A stretch of 64,000 nucleotides of DNA from Sphingopyxis yananensis (lineage in GTDB: Bacteria > Pseudomonadota > Alphaproteobacteria > Sphingomonadales > Sphingomonadaceae), in assembly GCF_020687785.1 (NCBI RefSeq), contig NZ_JAJEWI010000005.1:434001-498000 (forward strand), given 5' to 3'. The notes under the pieces are model-generated. The model ran no database searches. It was not told the origin of the DNA and saw nothing but the letters and a program-made list of their open reading frames with translations. Made by a program: the position numbers and the translations under genes. Positions 1 to 8,739 of this stretch are shown piece by piece. The first letter of the stretch is position 1, and each line of letters opens with the position of its first letter.

Positions 1-95
1 CCACTCTCGATGGTCGTGACACCGTCCAATGATTGGAACACCGCTTCGGTGCACCAAAAACATCCTCCGGCAAAAATGGCTGTTTCTTGGGTCAT
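1..95 (-). CDS. msrA: Peptide-methionine (S)-S-oxide reductase MsrA, N-terminal fragment
   Basis: The reverse strand encodes [20 protein letters not shown] and then runs off the left edge. The GCFWC motif, whose first Cys is the catalytic nucleophile, is diagnostic of MsrA, the thiol-dependent repair enzyme for S-forms of methionine sulfoxide. Only about 31 codons are visible. In-frame ATGs also exist at 110 and 113. The start at 95 is preferred because GGAAG lies 7 to 8 bases upstream and family members usually begin just before the Cys motif. Truncation is by the window, not by mutation. Confidence 0.88.
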   Translation of the reverse strand, partial: MTQETAIFAGGCFWCTEAVFQSLDGVTTIES

Positions 96-325
96 ATCAT
101 TTGCTTCCATCATGCCCTATGGGCGCTATAGCTTGGAAATAAGGCAGGCTTTGCGCAATTCCAAGGGTTATAACGGATAACCGCTTCTTGGCTTTTATGG
201 CCTCTGCCTTAGGCGCGGGCGCACGCTGATGGAAGCTTGCCTGTCCTTAGCCGGTTTTGCGGCATGGCCATGGCTAGGACATAAGGTCCCTTGCCTATCG
301 CCAACGAAGGGGCAATAGCACAGGC

Positions 326-1372
326 ATGAGCCAGTCCCAATTTGTGCAAATATCGCCCCGCCACCGTCCGGCAGCCATCGCCAATTGGCTGTGGTCTGTT
401 GCCTTACTTGTGGTCATCGTCGTCGCGGTTGGCGGCATTACCCGCCTGACGGAATCGGGCTTGTCGATCACGGAATGGCGACCTGTATCCGGTATTCTCC
501 CCCCCTTGAACGAAGGGGATTGGATGGCAGAGTTTGAAAAATACAAACAAATTCCGGAATATAAGGAAGTGAATTTGGGCATGTCGCTCGACGCGTTCAA
601 AATGATCTTCTTTTGGGAATGGTTTCACCGCATTTTGGGCCGCATCATTGGCGGTGCGATGATTCTGCCTTTCGCTTATTTCGCATGGAAGCGGGCCATT
701 CCGGCTGGCTATAGCTTGCGCATTTTTGCCCTGACGGCCTTGGTTGGCTTTCAAGGGGCGATTGGCTGGTGGATGGTCACATCCGGTTTGGAATATCGCA
801 CGGATGTCAGCCATTATCGTTTGGCGACCCATTTGCTGACCGCGCTTTTCCTGTTGGCCGGACTGGTCTGGACCGCGCGGGACCTACAGGCTTTGGCCAA
901 AAAATCTGATGCGCGGCCAGCACGGTTGACGGGCTTTGGCATCCTGACCTTTGTGGTGGTGACGGTGCAATTGCTGCTGGGCGCTTGGGTGGCGGGCCTG
1001 AATGCTGGATATGTTGCCAATACATGGCCACTGATGAACGATCATTTTGTGCCGCAAGGCATTGATTGGACAGGCGGGGCATGGATGGCGATGACCAATG
1101 ACCCATTTTTGCTGCACTTCCTGCACCGTTGGTGGGCATGGGTGGCGGCCGCTGTGGTGGTCGTGCTTGCGCTGCGCTTGCGCCGGTTGGGCAGCACCGC
1201 TTTGTCGCATGGATTGTTGACCGTCATTTCGGTGCAAGTGATGCTGGGAATCGTCACGGTGGTCAGCGGCATGTCGATGTGGATTGCGGTTTTGCACCAA
1301 TTTGTCGGAGCGATTCTGGTAGCCTTGCTGGCGGCCAGCCTGAATCGTGAAGGCGCCCGCAATAATCCGTAA
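326..1372 (+). CDS. ctaA: Heme A synthase (COX15/CtaA family)
   Basis: A 348-residue polytopic inner-membrane protein that oxidises the C8 methyl of heme O to the formyl group of heme A for aa3-type cytochrome oxidases. About eight hydrophobic helices are visible. Four histidines sit where the two heme-ligand pairs of CtaA/COX15 are expected: His101 in the FFWEWFHR segment, His169 in YRLATHL, His264/267 in LLHFLHRWW and His324 in AVLHQF. The motif GGITRLTESGLSITEW near residues 36-51 is typical of the alphaproteobacterial/mitochondrial type. The length matches the family. It is a lone gene with no ctaB or ctaG nearby. The upstream 200 bases hold no gene. Confidence 0.95.
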   Translation: MSQSQFVQISPRHRPAAIANWLWSVALLVVIVVAVGGITRLTESGLSITEWRPVSGILPPLNEGDWMAEFEKYKQIPEYKEVNLGMSLDAFKMIFFWEWFHRILGRIIGGAMILPFAYFAWKRAIPAGYSLRIFALTALVGFQGAIGWWMVTSGLEYRTDVSHYRLATHLLTALFLLAGLVWTARDLQALAKKSDARPARLTGFGILTFVVVTVQLLLGAWVAGLNAGYVANTWPLMNDHFVPQGIDWTGGAWMAMTNDPFLLHFLHRWWAWVAAAVVVVLALRLRRLGSTALSHGLLTVISVQVMLGIVTVVSGMSMWIAVLHQFVGAILVALLAASLNREGARNNP

Positions 1373-1505
1373 ATATCAGGCGGCTTCTCCGGCGATTTTA
1401 CGCAAAAGCGTGGGTTTGGAAATTCGGACGGTATTATATTACCCGTCAGCAAAACCGCAGATCGCTTGACTTTTTACCGACATAGCGGCATTGGCCGCGT
1501 TGAAA

Positions 1506-1538
1506 GCGCCGCTTTTCCTGTCATGGGTTTGGCGGCGC
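1506..1538 (+). promoter_or_regulatory. Inverted repeat in the rplM leader
   Basis: Arms GCGCCGC (1506-1512) and GCGGCGC (1532-1538) are exact complements separated by 19 bases, followed by a T-rich stretch. This lies 60 to 95 bases before the rplM start, so it may be a leader structure or attenuator of the L13-S9 operon. A TTGACT hexamer at 1466-1471 could be a -35 element, but no convincing -10 was found. Regulatory function is inferred. Confidence 0.3.
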
Positions 1539-1599
1539 GGTTATTTTTCGGGGCGCTGGCATATGCTGTGCACCGATCCATCTCTTCAAGGAGCGTGCC

Positions 1600-2079
1600 A
1601 TGAAGGCGCTGACCAAGACGACCAAATCGGCAAATGCCGCAACGGTCGAAAAGAAATGGGTGTTGATCGACGCGGAAGGTCTGGTTGTAGGCCGCGTTGC
1701 AACGATCATCGCCAACATCCTGCGCGGCAAGAACAAGCCAAGCTTTACCCCGCACGTTGATTGCGGTGACAATGTCATCATCATCAACGCGGAAAAAGTG
1801 GCGTTCACCGGCAAGAAGCTGCAAGACAAGCGCTATTACAAGCACACCGGCTATGCTGGTGGCATCAAGGAAACCAGCCCCGCCAAGGTATTGGAAGGCC
1901 GTTTCCCTGAGCGCGTTCTGGAAAAGGCTGTGGAACGCATGATTCCACGTGGTCCTTTGGGTCGTCAGCAAATGCGTAACCTGCGCATCTTCGCTGGTAC
2001 CGAGCATCCGCATGCCGGTCAAAACCCCGAAGTGATCGACATCGCTTCGTTGAACCGCAAGAATAAGGTGGGCGCATAA
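1600..2079 (+). CDS. rplM: 50S ribosomal protein L13
   Basis: This 159-residue protein has the L13 signatures: [16 protein letters not shown] near the N-terminus, [17 protein letters not shown] with [15 protein letters not shown], and the C-terminal [17 protein letters not shown] segment. L13 is an early-assembling large-subunit protein. The length is at the long end of the family, as is usual in alphaproteobacteria. The start is preceded by CAAGGAG (Shine-Dalgarno, about 7 bases of spacing). The stop overlaps the rpsI start in TAATG, so the two are translationally coupled. Confidence 0.98.
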   Translation: MKALTKTTKSANAATVEKKWVLIDAEGLVVGRVATIIANILRGKNKPSFTPHVDCGDNVIIINAEKVAFTGKKLQDKRYYKHTGYAGGIKETSPAKVLEGRFPERVLEKAVERMIPRGPLGRQQMRNLRIFAGTEHPHAGQNPEVIDIASLNRKNKVGA

Positions 2080-2564
2080 TGGCTGACATCAACGATCTCA
2101 AGGATCTGGCTGGCGCTGTAGAAGTCGCCGCTGTCGAAGCACCTGCGGCTCCTCTGCGTGAAAAGCAGGTCGACAAGCAAGGCCGCGCTTATGCAACGGG
2201 TCGCCGCAAGGACGCCATTGCACGCGTATGGGTCAAGCCCGGCACCGGCAAAATCATTGTCAACGGCCGTGACCAAGAAGTATATTTCGCACGTGCAACC
2301 CTGCGTCTGGTGATCAACCAGCCGTTCGGCGTGGCCGACCGCATTGACCAATATGACGTTGTCGCCACTGTAAAGGGCGGCGGTCTGTCGGGTCAGGCCG
2401 GCGCTGTAAAGCATGGCATTGCTCAGGCATTGACGCGCTTTGAACCAGCTCTGCGCAGCGTTGTGAAGTCGGCTGGCTTCCTGACGCGCGATAGCCGTAC
2501 TGTAGAACGTAAAAAATATGGCCGTGCCAAGGCACGTCGTAGCTTCCAGTTCTCGAAGCGTTAA
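2079..2564 (+). CDS. rpsI: 30S ribosomal protein S9
   Basis: A 161-residue S9. An N-terminal extension of about 35 residues, rich in Ala and charged residues, precedes the conserved core [18 protein letters not shown]. The protein ends in the basic tail [12 protein letters not shown], whose last residues reach the ribosomal P site in known structures. N-terminal extensions of this kind are common in alphaproteobacterial S9. It is the second gene of rplM-rpsI, with start and stop codons overlapping by one base, and is followed by a strong intrinsic terminator. Confidence 0.98.
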   Translation: MADINDLKDLAGAVEVAAVEAPAAPLREKQVDKQGRAYATGRRKDAIARVWVKPGTGKIIVNGRDQEVYFARATLRLVINQPFGVADRIDQYDVVATVKGGGLSGQAGAVKHGIAQALTRFEPALRSVVKSAGFLTRDSRTVERKKYGRAKARRSFQFSKR

Positions 2565-2587
2565 TCATTCGGCCATTGGCCTTATAC

Positions 2588-2624
2588 AAAAAAGCGGCGG
2601 TCCGGAAACGGGCCGCCTTTTTTG
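2588..2624 (+). terminator. Intrinsic terminator of rplM-rpsI
   Basis: A GC-rich hairpin (GGCGG at 2596-2600 pairing with CCGCC at 2613-2617, with further imperfect pairing inside) is flanked by an A-run upstream and a six-T run at 2618-2623, 24 bases after the rpsI stop. Confidence 0.85.
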
Positions 2625-2994
2625 TTGCCCCAGAAATATATGGGTGGACGCGCTTTGTGGTTAACCCAAATTACGGACTGGCGACCAATATGCGTATTTC
2701 TGCGATGGTTGGTGTGCGATGAAGAATGTCTTCGTTTGAACAGTTATCTTACTGAATTTCAGTGTAAATATTATATTTATCCCAAAAATTATCAATTATA
2801 GCGTATAGCTTTCTTGCTGTTGCAAAAATTGAAATAACGATTTTTCCATCTGATAAACTGTGAAGAAAAAACGATAATAATTAGGCTTGATGGAAAGTGA
2901 AATTTGTCGAGGTGAAGCACTGGTTGCTTGGCAACAACTGTCCGACTAGGGCGTCCTTCATAGATATGTAATTTTGTACAGGACATCATTCTCA
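2625..2994. other. AT-rich intergenic spacer upstream of the DJ-1-like gene
   Basis: This 370-base spacer is clearly AT-richer than its surroundings from about 2740 to 2900, with runs such as AATATTATATTTAT. No convincing coding frame was seen on either strand. It holds a short perfect inverted repeat, GTTGC-TTG-GCAAC, at 2923-2935, about 60 bases before the downstream start. That position would suit an operator, but there is no direct evidence. It may contain a promoter or the remains of a lost gene. Confidence 0.4.
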
Positions 2995-3558
2995 ATGGCC
3001 AATTCTTCCCCATTGTCGGGCCGCAAAATATTGATCATCGCTACGGACGGGTTCGAGCAATCCGAATTGTCCGTGCCGCACGAACGACTGACCGAAGAAG
3101 GGGCCGATGTGTATCTGGCCTCGCTTGAAGGCGGTGAAATTTATGGCTGGGACGATGGGGATTGGGGCGAAGAAGTCGCTGCCGACCTGACAATCGCCAA
3201 TGCGTCTGCTGCTGATTATGACGCCTTGGTCTTACCCGGCGGCCAGTTGAATCCCGATGTTCTGCGCACCGATGCCAACAGCATTTCTTTGATTCAGGAT
3301 TTTGCCAAGGCCAATAAACCCATTGCGGCCATTTGCCACGCCCCGTCTTTGCTGATCGAAGCTGGCCTGACCAAAGATCGCCGCGTCACCAGTTTCAGTT
3401 CCATCGCCACCGATGTGAAGAATAGCGGCGCGGAATTTGTTGACGCGTCCGTTGTGGTGGACGGCAATATCATCACGAGCCGTTGCCCCGACGATTTGGC
3501 CGATTTTTGCGGTGCCATCATCCAAGCCGTTTCCGCGGCCCCACAGCTATCGGCCTAA
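2995..3558 (+). CDS. DJ-1/PfpI family protein (class I glutamine amidotransferase-like)
   Basis: A 187-residue single-domain protein of the PfpI/YhbO type. It opens with KILIIATDGFEQSEL, where the Glu helps tune the active cysteine. The nucleophile-elbow motif AAICHAPSLL places the reactive Cys at residue 114 next to His115, and it closes with VDGNIITSRCPDDLADF. Relatives are reported as intracellular proteases, protein or nucleotide deglycases, or stress chaperones, so the exact reaction is uncertain. The frame opens at a TTG at 2974, but the ATG at 2995 has an AGGA upstream and gives the usual family N-terminus. Monocistronic. Confidence 0.85.
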   Translation: MANSSPLSGRKILIIATDGFEQSELSVPHERLTEEGADVYLASLEGGEIYGWDDGDWGEEVAADLTIANASAADYDALVLPGGQLNPDVLRTDANSISLIQDFAKANKPIAAICHAPSLLIEAGLTKDRRVTSFSSIATDVKNSGAEFVDASVVVDGNIITSRCPDDLADFCGAIIQAVSAAPQLSA

Positions 3559-3662
3559 GATATTGAAGTCTTCCAAGGCCTGTTGCCGCAAATGGGCCAG
3601 CGGGGGAACGGGGTTGATGACAATCGCTCCCCCAGCCGATGCGTTGCTACCAATTCTTATGG

Positions 3663-3694
3663 GCCGATGGACTGCCATGCCGCTGTCCATCGGC
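3663..3694. terminator. Inverted repeat between convergent genes
   Basis: Ten-base perfect arms GCCGATGGAC and GTCCATCGGC separated by 12 bases lie between the end of the DJ-1-like gene (+) and the end of the phosphotransferase-like gene (-). There is no T-run on either side. A role as a bidirectional 3'-end structure is inferred from position only. Confidence 0.35.
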
Positions 3695-3726
3695 TAGTCC
3701 GAGCCCCCCCTGTCTGGAACGCAGGT

Positions 3727-4785
3727 TCATCCCCCCTTTGCAACCAGTTCCAGACTGCCGAGCGCGATGGCCTGATGGGCCGGGCGCTCGGCCATTACCG
3801 CGAACATTTCATCACCGCGCTCGGTTCGCACGACATTCATCGACGCAAATACCGCCATGAAATAGCCGCTCAGGGCGCCGACCCGATATTCCTTCCACAA
3901 GCTATCCTCATCCGCCGCAACGCCATTCCCGCGCAGCGCAGCCATCCAATGATCAAAGGCCGGACGATCCGCCGCTGCCCGTTCATCTTTGTCGGCAATG
4001 CTGGTGCCGATCAAATAGGCCAAATCGCTGGCCCCGCTGCCCTGTGCCAAGGTTTGCCAGTCGACCAGCCAGCTTTGCGAACCGTCTGGCAGGAACAAAA
4101 TATTGTCGATCCGCAGGTCGCCATGAACCAAGGTCGGCACCATGGCTTCGCGCGCCAAAAATGCGTCCAAATGGTCCACCAAGCCCGCGCCAATCGCCAG
4201 CACATCGGGCGACAGACGTTCGGCATAGCGTTGACGAAACCCTTCAAAGGCTTGGGGGAATAACATCCGCACCATTTCCTTGGTGTCGCGCTGTAGCCAC
4301 GGATAGTCCGCCAATTTCGGGCTGCCCCACATCATGGCGTGCAGGGCGGCGGCGGCGTCAATGGATGGACGCAATCCATCCAGCGATAACCCGCGTAGCT
4401 GGTCGCCCTGAACCGCCGGTGCCAAATCCGACAACAGCAAAATAAAGTCCACGTCATTGGCATCAATGTCCGCGAAATAGCATGTGGGCGCAGCGACCCC
4501 GCTGGCGGCGGCCAAATCGCGATACCAGCCCACTTCTTTGACATAGGTTCCGGTCAACCCCGCCACATGGCGACTGGCGGGGTCTTGGCTGGGGCATTTC
4601 ACGACGATGGTCTGCGGCTTGTCGCTTGCGCCGTCGGTCCAATCCAATGACAGCCGGAAGCTATCGCACATCTGGCCCGTTCCAATCGCCTTGGCGGATA
4701 TAGCCCTGAGCGCGCCGCTGCTGGCGCCCATCACTTGTTCCAACCACGGGACGCTGATTTGATCAATCTGTGTCGGAAAGTTCAT
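3727..4785 (-). CDS. Phosphotransferase family protein (aminoglycoside phosphotransferase/ecdysteroid-kinase-like fold)
   Basis: A 352-residue kinase-fold protein. A candidate ATP-binding Lys lies at residue 63 (IVVK) and a Glu near 84. The catalytic loop LVHGDLRIDNILF has His221, Asp223 and Asn228, and the metal-binding WLVDWQ follows with Asp242. The family phosphorylates small hydroxylated or amino compounds; similar proteins in degradative alphaproteobacteria have no assigned substrate, and antibiotic resistance should not be assumed. ATGs exist at 4812 and 4791, but 4785 is chosen because GAGGGG sits 6 bases upstream. Ten bases separate it from the upstream DUF7065-type gene, suggesting one operon. 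Confidence 0.75.
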   Translation of the reverse strand: MNFPTQIDQISVPWLEQVMGASSGALRAISAKAIGTGQMCDSFRLSLDWTDGASDKPQTIVVKCPSQDPASRHVAGLTGTYVKEVGWYRDLAAASGVAAPTCYFADIDANDVDFILLLSDLAPAVQGDQLRGLSLDGLRPSIDAAAALHAMMWGSPKLADYPWLQRDTKEMVRMLFPQAFEGFRQRYAERLSPDVLAIGAGLVDHLDAFLAREAMVPTLVHGDLRIDNILFLPDGSQSWLVDWQTLAQGSGASDLAYLIGTSIADKDERAAADRPAFDHWMAALRGNGVAADEDSLWKEYRVGALSGYFMAVFASMNVVRTERGDEMFAVMAERPAHQAIALGSLELVAKGG

Positions 4786-4795
4786 ATCCATCCCC

Positions 4796-5938
4796 TCAGG
4801 CAACGGGGTCAAGCAGGCCAGTCAGGCCCGTGGGTTGATGCGGGCCGACGAACAATTGTTCGGCAATCCCAATCCCTTCGGCGCTGCCATTGGGGCTGGT
4901 CCAGACGGCCTGCACCAATTGCTGAATATGCATCGCCAGCGGGTTGCTTGGCCCACGTTCCGCCTCGGTCAGTTGGTCATAGGCGATGTCCAGATCTGGC
5001 CCATGGTCCAGCCCATGCCCCCATATGGGGTGAGTATATCCCAGCCCGCTCATGGCGAAAACAGGGCCTTTGGGGCGCAGGGTTATATGATGCCCATGGC
5101 CCAAATCAGCGCTTAATCCAGCGGCGCGGCGGGTGCCTTTTTCCCAGTCGATTTCAAAGCGCGGCGCATCGAAATGCTGCTCCGTACCATCATCGCGGCA
5201 CAGCACCGCGCGGCGGTTCCACGGTATGCCCATATCATCGTCATTGGTGTGAAAAAACAGCGATGCGTCGGCAAAGCTGCACGGTGTCCACAACCAGAAA
5301 AATTGGCTGAAATTTCCCTGCGGCGGCGGCTGACTTTCTGCTGCACCGACGGGCCGGATGCCCCAACTGCGGTCGCGGGTGCCGCCCCAATTGGCACTCA
5401 ATTCCACTCGCTGGCCATCGACACGGAACCAGCCGGTCCAATGCCCATTTTGCGTCATGCGCGTATAATCCATGAACAAGCGCGTGCCGTTGCGGCGGAT
5501 GAAGCGCGGTTCTTCAATCGGGCTGTGCCGCGCCGCAAAGGTCAAATGGGCGGCCAATGGTCCGTCATTGGGGCTGATGATCAGCGTTAATTTTTCCAAC
5601 GGAATGTCGACACTGATCGCAATGGGACCAACGAACAGGTCCAGTCGGTCACCGTCGGACCGGCGGCTGGCGCGCAAATTATGCTGAACCCCGTCTAGGA
5701 TGACGCAAAAACTGGCGTCCACTATGCTCAATTGTGGGTAAAATCCCATGGCCGCCGCAAAAAATATACGGCCGTCGGGGCTATAACCATTGAAGAAATA
5801 GCGGTCGTAAAAATTACGATCGCCACCGGCAAAAGCCATTGGCTCGCTGCTTTGATGCAGCGGGAAATCATCACCTTTTGTCAGCATCTCACCCATCCAG
5901 TTTTCTTTTAAAACTAATGAGGAATTATCATTGGTCAA
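4796..5938 (-). CDS. DUF7064/DUF7065-like protein of unknown function
   Basis: A 380-residue soluble protein without signal peptide or membrane segment. The motif GGTRDRSWGIRPVG (around residues 185-198) and the following aromatic segment FFWLWTPCSFADASLFFHTN resemble the sphingomonad and actinobacterial proteins carrying DUF7064/DUF7065, which look like the two-lobed lipocalin-type fold of hydroxyneurosporene-synthase-like proteins. That assignment is from memory of the motif and no enzymatic role is known to me. The downstream kinase-fold gene starts 10 bases after its stop, so the two may act on the same substrate. Confidence 0.6.
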   Translation of the reverse strand: MTNDNSSLVLKENWMGEMLTKGDDFPLHQSSEPMAFAGGDRNFYDRYFFNGYSPDGRIFFAAAMGFYPQLSIVDASFCVILDGVQHNLRASRRSDGDRLDLFVGPIAISVDIPLEKLTLIISPNDGPLAAHLTFAARHSPIEEPRFIRRNGTRLFMDYTRMTQNGHWTGWFRVDGQRVELSANWGGTRDRSWGIRPVGAAESQPPPQGNFSQFFWLWTPCSFADASLFFHTNDDDMGIPWNRRAVLCRDDGTEQHFDAPRFEIDWEKGTRRAAGLSADLGHGHHITLRPKGPVFAMSGLGYTHPIWGHGLDHGPDLDIAYDQLTEAERGPSNPLAMHIQQLVQAVWTSPNGSAEGIGIAEQLFVGPHQPTGLTGLLDPVA

Positions 5939-5953
5939 TCGAAATCATCGTCG

Positions 5954-6802
5954 TCAATGAACAGGCGGGTCCGTGGACGGCACAGCGGCAATCGGGGCGA
6001 TGGGGTGTTCGGGGGAACGGGGCGGCAGGGCATCGGGCGGAACATCGTCGATTTGCATATCGCGCGTTGGAATATTGGCCAAATTGCGGACCTGCACATG
6101 GATGTGCCGCCCCAATATGCGAAGGTCATTAAAGCTGGGCGGGGTGGAGCGCACCCGCTGGCTCAGCGTGCCCGCGCCAATCATCCGAATGGGACCCGCT
6201 GCCGTTGGTTCCTCTAGGTCAAAGGCATCATGGACATGGCCGCTCAGCACCGCGCCGACGTTGCGCACCGCCAACTCTGTCAGGGCGCTGCGCCCGCCGC
6301 GCGTCAGCGAACGCCCATGGCGGCCTGCTTCGACCAACGGATGATGGGCAGTGACCAGCACCAATTTGTCGGGCGGCAAAGCATCAATCGCGCCCAAACA
6401 TTTGTCCAAAGCGGGCTGTGTGACCCATCCTTTCGACCAATCTAGCCGCCACTGCGCCCGCGCGGTGGTTTTCAGCGGAACAATCGCCACGCCTTCCAAT
6501 TCCAGCTTGCGCTCCAGCAATTTTTTGATGCGCTTGATCCGGCGATAGGGCCATAAAAAGCGTTCAATCGGATTGAAATAGGACAGGTCATGATTGCCGA
6601 CCTCAACCGTCACGGGCACATTCAGCCCCTCAATCCACGCGCAAGCCGCTGCAAATTCGCGCGAACGGGCGCGCATCGTCAAATCGCCCGTAATCATCAC
6701 CGCGTCGGGCCGATCTTCGGCGATGCAGGCGGTGAACCAATCCAAGGCGTGTCGATCCTCTAGGCCGAAATGCAGGTCGCTGATGTGGAACAGGCGGATC
6801 AT
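5954..6802 (-). CDS. Metallophosphoesterase
   Basis: This 282-residue calcineurin-type phosphoesterase shows the full dinuclear metal signature: DLH (Asp9, His11), GDLT (Asp40), GNHD (Asn70, His71), AHHP (His153) and GHVH (188-191). The basic segment YRRIKRIKKLLERKLELEG after GNHD may contact an anionic substrate or membrane surface. Phosphodiesters or lipid phosphates are possible substrates. The start overlaps the stop of the upstream lipid-kinase-like gene by ATGA, so both are translated together. The Pro-rich C-terminal tail is probably disordered. Confidence 0.85.
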   Translation of the reverse strand: MIRLFHISDLHFGLEDRHALDWFTACIAEDRPDAVMITGDLTMRARSREFAAACAWIEGLNVPVTVEVGNHDLSYFNPIERFLWPYRRIKRIKKLLERKLELEGVAIVPLKTTARAQWRLDWSKGWVTQPALDKCLGAIDALPPDKLVLVTAHHPLVEAGRHGRSLTRGGRSALTELAVRNVGAVLSGHVHDAFDLEEPTAAGPIRMIGAGTLSQRVRSTPPSFNDLRILGRHIHVQVRNLANIPTRDMQIDDVPPDALPPRSPEHPIAPIAAVPSTDPPVH

Positions 6803-7680
6803 CGCGTGCTCAGAAAATCCGTCGCGCTATGCCCCAGTCGGACGAACAGCGGCGATGGATGTTCGGTCAACTCGCCGTCAAATTCGATACTGATCGGGCG
6901 GTCGCTTTCCAAGCAAAGCTCGGCTGCTTTGGTGATGAACTGGCTGGGGCCATCACGAAAATCACCGCCCAGCCACGCCAGACCATGGCGCAGCAAATCC
7001 ATCGCGCCTTCCGCCAATATGCCATGTGCATCAATGCCATTGGGCAAGGGCGTCAGGATGACGGCGCTATGCTCGCCTGCATGGCCGGTGACGCGCACAC
7101 CCGGCGCGTTCAGCATGGCGTTCACCGCGTCTGGCGCGCTGCGGGTGGCGCTGATAATGCCATCTTGGCGCAGGGTTTCCCGCACCTCCGCCCAGCGGGT
7201 GGCGGGACCAGCCAAAATGGTAATCAAGGCAATCGAATCGTCTCCCTCGCCGGAACTTGGGCCTGAACTTGCGTCCGCGAGCGAATGAGCGCTTCCTCGC
7301 AAGATGGGGATGGATCGCCGCATCGCATGATCGCTCACGACATCGCGCAAAATATCGGCGGGGTCGCGGTCGCCATGCAGCTTTTTGGACAGCAAATTCA
7401 GCGTCCCGCCGGGCAATGGCAAAATCGCCCCGTCCCACCCGTCAATTTTCTGGGCGGCGGCGCGAATGCTGCCATCGCCCGTCCAAATGACCAGCAAATC
7501 CGCCTCATGCGCCTCCAGCATGTCGCGGCTGGGCACATCATCATCTGGCAAATGGATGCTGTGCACAAAGGGGCGGCCTGCTGCGCGCAATATTTCGCCC
7601 AATTGCGTTTCCATTTCAGGGTCATGGCTGCCGCTTTGGGCGTTGCAGACCATGATGGGGCGGTGGAATAAATAGGTCAT
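6799..7680 (-). CDS. Diacylglycerol kinase catalytic-domain protein (lipid kinase-like)
   Basis: A 293-residue protein with the nucleotide-binding features of the DAGK_cat/NAD-kinase-like superfamily: WTGDGSIR with GDGS at 68-71, and LPGGTLNLLSKKL with GGTLN at 91-95. The family phosphorylates diacylglycerol, sphingoid bases or related lipids at the inner membrane. Sphingomonads make sphingolipids, so a sphingoid substrate is conceivable but unproven. The C-terminal half is less conserved. It forms an ATGA-overlapping pair with the metallophosphoesterase, hinting at opposing or sequential phosphate chemistry. Confidence 0.75.
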   Translation of the reverse strand: MTYLFHRPIMVCNAQSGSHDPEMETQLGEILRAAGRPFVHSIHLPDDDVPSRDMLEAHEADLLVIWTGDGSIRAAAQKIDGWDGAILPLPGGTLNLLSKKLHGDRDPADILRDVVSDHAMRRSIPILRGSAHSLADASSGPSSGEGDDSIALITILAGPATRWAEVRETLRQDGIISATRSAPDAVNAMLNAPGVRVTGHAGEHSAVILTPLPNGIDAHGILAEGAMDLLRHGLAWLGGDFRDGPSQFITKAAELCLESDRPISIEFDGELTEHPSPLFVRLGHSATDFLSTR

Positions 7681-7745
7681 GTTCCTAAGACGCGCGACAA
7701 GCGATTTGGTGGCACGGGGCGGACAAGGGCGACGAGGGCCTTTTC

Positions 7746-8738
7746 ATGCTTGCTTGTGAAACACCCGCCACAAAGCTAGGGCAGGGCGATGCACAGCCAG
7801 CGCAAAGGACGACCTTGTTAATCAAGCTATTGATCTTAGCGGTGATCTTGGTGCTGGCCTTTGGCGGCGGCGCAAAAGTCGCCAAGTTAAGCGGCCCCAA
7901 ATCCCTGAACTTTGCCGACCGCCTGCTGGGCGGCGCGGATGATGTCCAAATGTTGGCCGATGGACAGCCCTATGGGCGCGGCCCGCGCCAGCAATTGGAT
8001 ATTTGGGCACCTGTTGGCGTGTCGGGGCCTTTGCCCGTCGTTATCTTTTTTTATGGTGGCGGATGGAGCAGCGGCGAACGCGCCGAATATGGTTTTGTCG
8101 CCCGTGCTTTGGCGCGGCAGGGGTTTTTAACCGTGGTGCCGGATGTGCGCTTGGCCCCCAAGGCGCATTGGCCCGATTTCATCGAAGATGGCGCGGCGGC
8201 TTTTGCATGGGTGCGCCGCCATATTGAATCCTATGGCGGCGATGCAGGGCGGATCGCGTTGATGGGCCATTCGGCAGGGGCTTATAATGCCGCCATGCTG
8301 GCGCTGGACCCACAATGGCTGCGCCGTGCTGGCAGCGATGCCGCTTATGTGCGCGGGGTGGCGGGCTTAGCCGGACCATATGATTTTCTGCCGATGGAAA
8401 AGGGTGGCTCTGCCGATATCGCCATGGGCCGCATAAGGCCCGCCAGCAACACCCAGCCGATTGGCTTTGTGCGGCCCGATGCGCCGCCATTTTGGTTGGC
8501 CAGCGGGCTGGATGATGATGTGGTGCGCCCCCGCAACAGCCGGGCCTTGGCCGATGCGCTGACGAATATTGGCGCTCCGGCCATATTTGCTGGCTTTGCC
8601 AATATGGGCCACCGCGCTATCGTTATGGCGCTGGCACAGCCTTTTCGGGGCGATGGTCGGGTCTTGCATGATGCGGCGGAATTTCTGCACGCCGTCACCG
8701 CGCCGCAGCCAGACAATGAAAATGGCAGGACAGGCTAG
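7746..8738 (+). CDS. Alpha/beta hydrolase (HSL/BD-FAE-like carboxylesterase), membrane-anchored
   Basis: A 330-residue protein with an N-terminal hydrophobic helix at about 23-42 (signal anchor or uncleaved signal). The oxyanion motif FFYGGGW lies at 101-107 and the nucleophile elbow GHSAGA places Ser176. The acid is probably Asp256 or Asp257 in SGLDDDV, and the base is His289 in NMGH. This is the hormone-sensitive-lipase/kynurenine-formamidase-like architecture for small ester substrates, probably acting on the periplasmic side. It starts 65 bases from the divergent lipid-kinase-like gene, and its stop is one base before the next start. Confidence 0.8.
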   Translation: MLACETPATKLGQGDAQPAQRTTLLIKLLILAVILVLAFGGGAKVAKLSGPKSLNFADRLLGGADDVQMLADGQPYGRGPRQQLDIWAPVGVSGPLPVVIFFYGGGWSSGERAEYGFVARALARQGFLTVVPDVRLAPKAHWPDFIEDGAAAFAWVRRHIESYGGDAGRIALMGHSAGAYNAAMLALDPQWLRRAGSDAAYVRGVAGLAGPYDFLPMEKGGSADIAMGRIRPASNTQPIGFVRPDAPPFWLASGLDDDVVRPRNSRALADALTNIGAPAIFAGFANMGHRAIVMALAQPFRGDGRVLHDAAEFLHAVTAPQPDNENGRTG

Positions 8739-8739
8739 A

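Noticed and set aside
2792-3013. A 73-codon reverse-strand frame in the AT-rich spacer
   Set aside because: It overlaps the DJ-1-like start region and has no family features.
3727-4785. Aminoglycoside resistance kinase
   Set aside because: The fold is shared, but context (DUF7065 partner) and the general family breadth give no support for antibiotic resistance.
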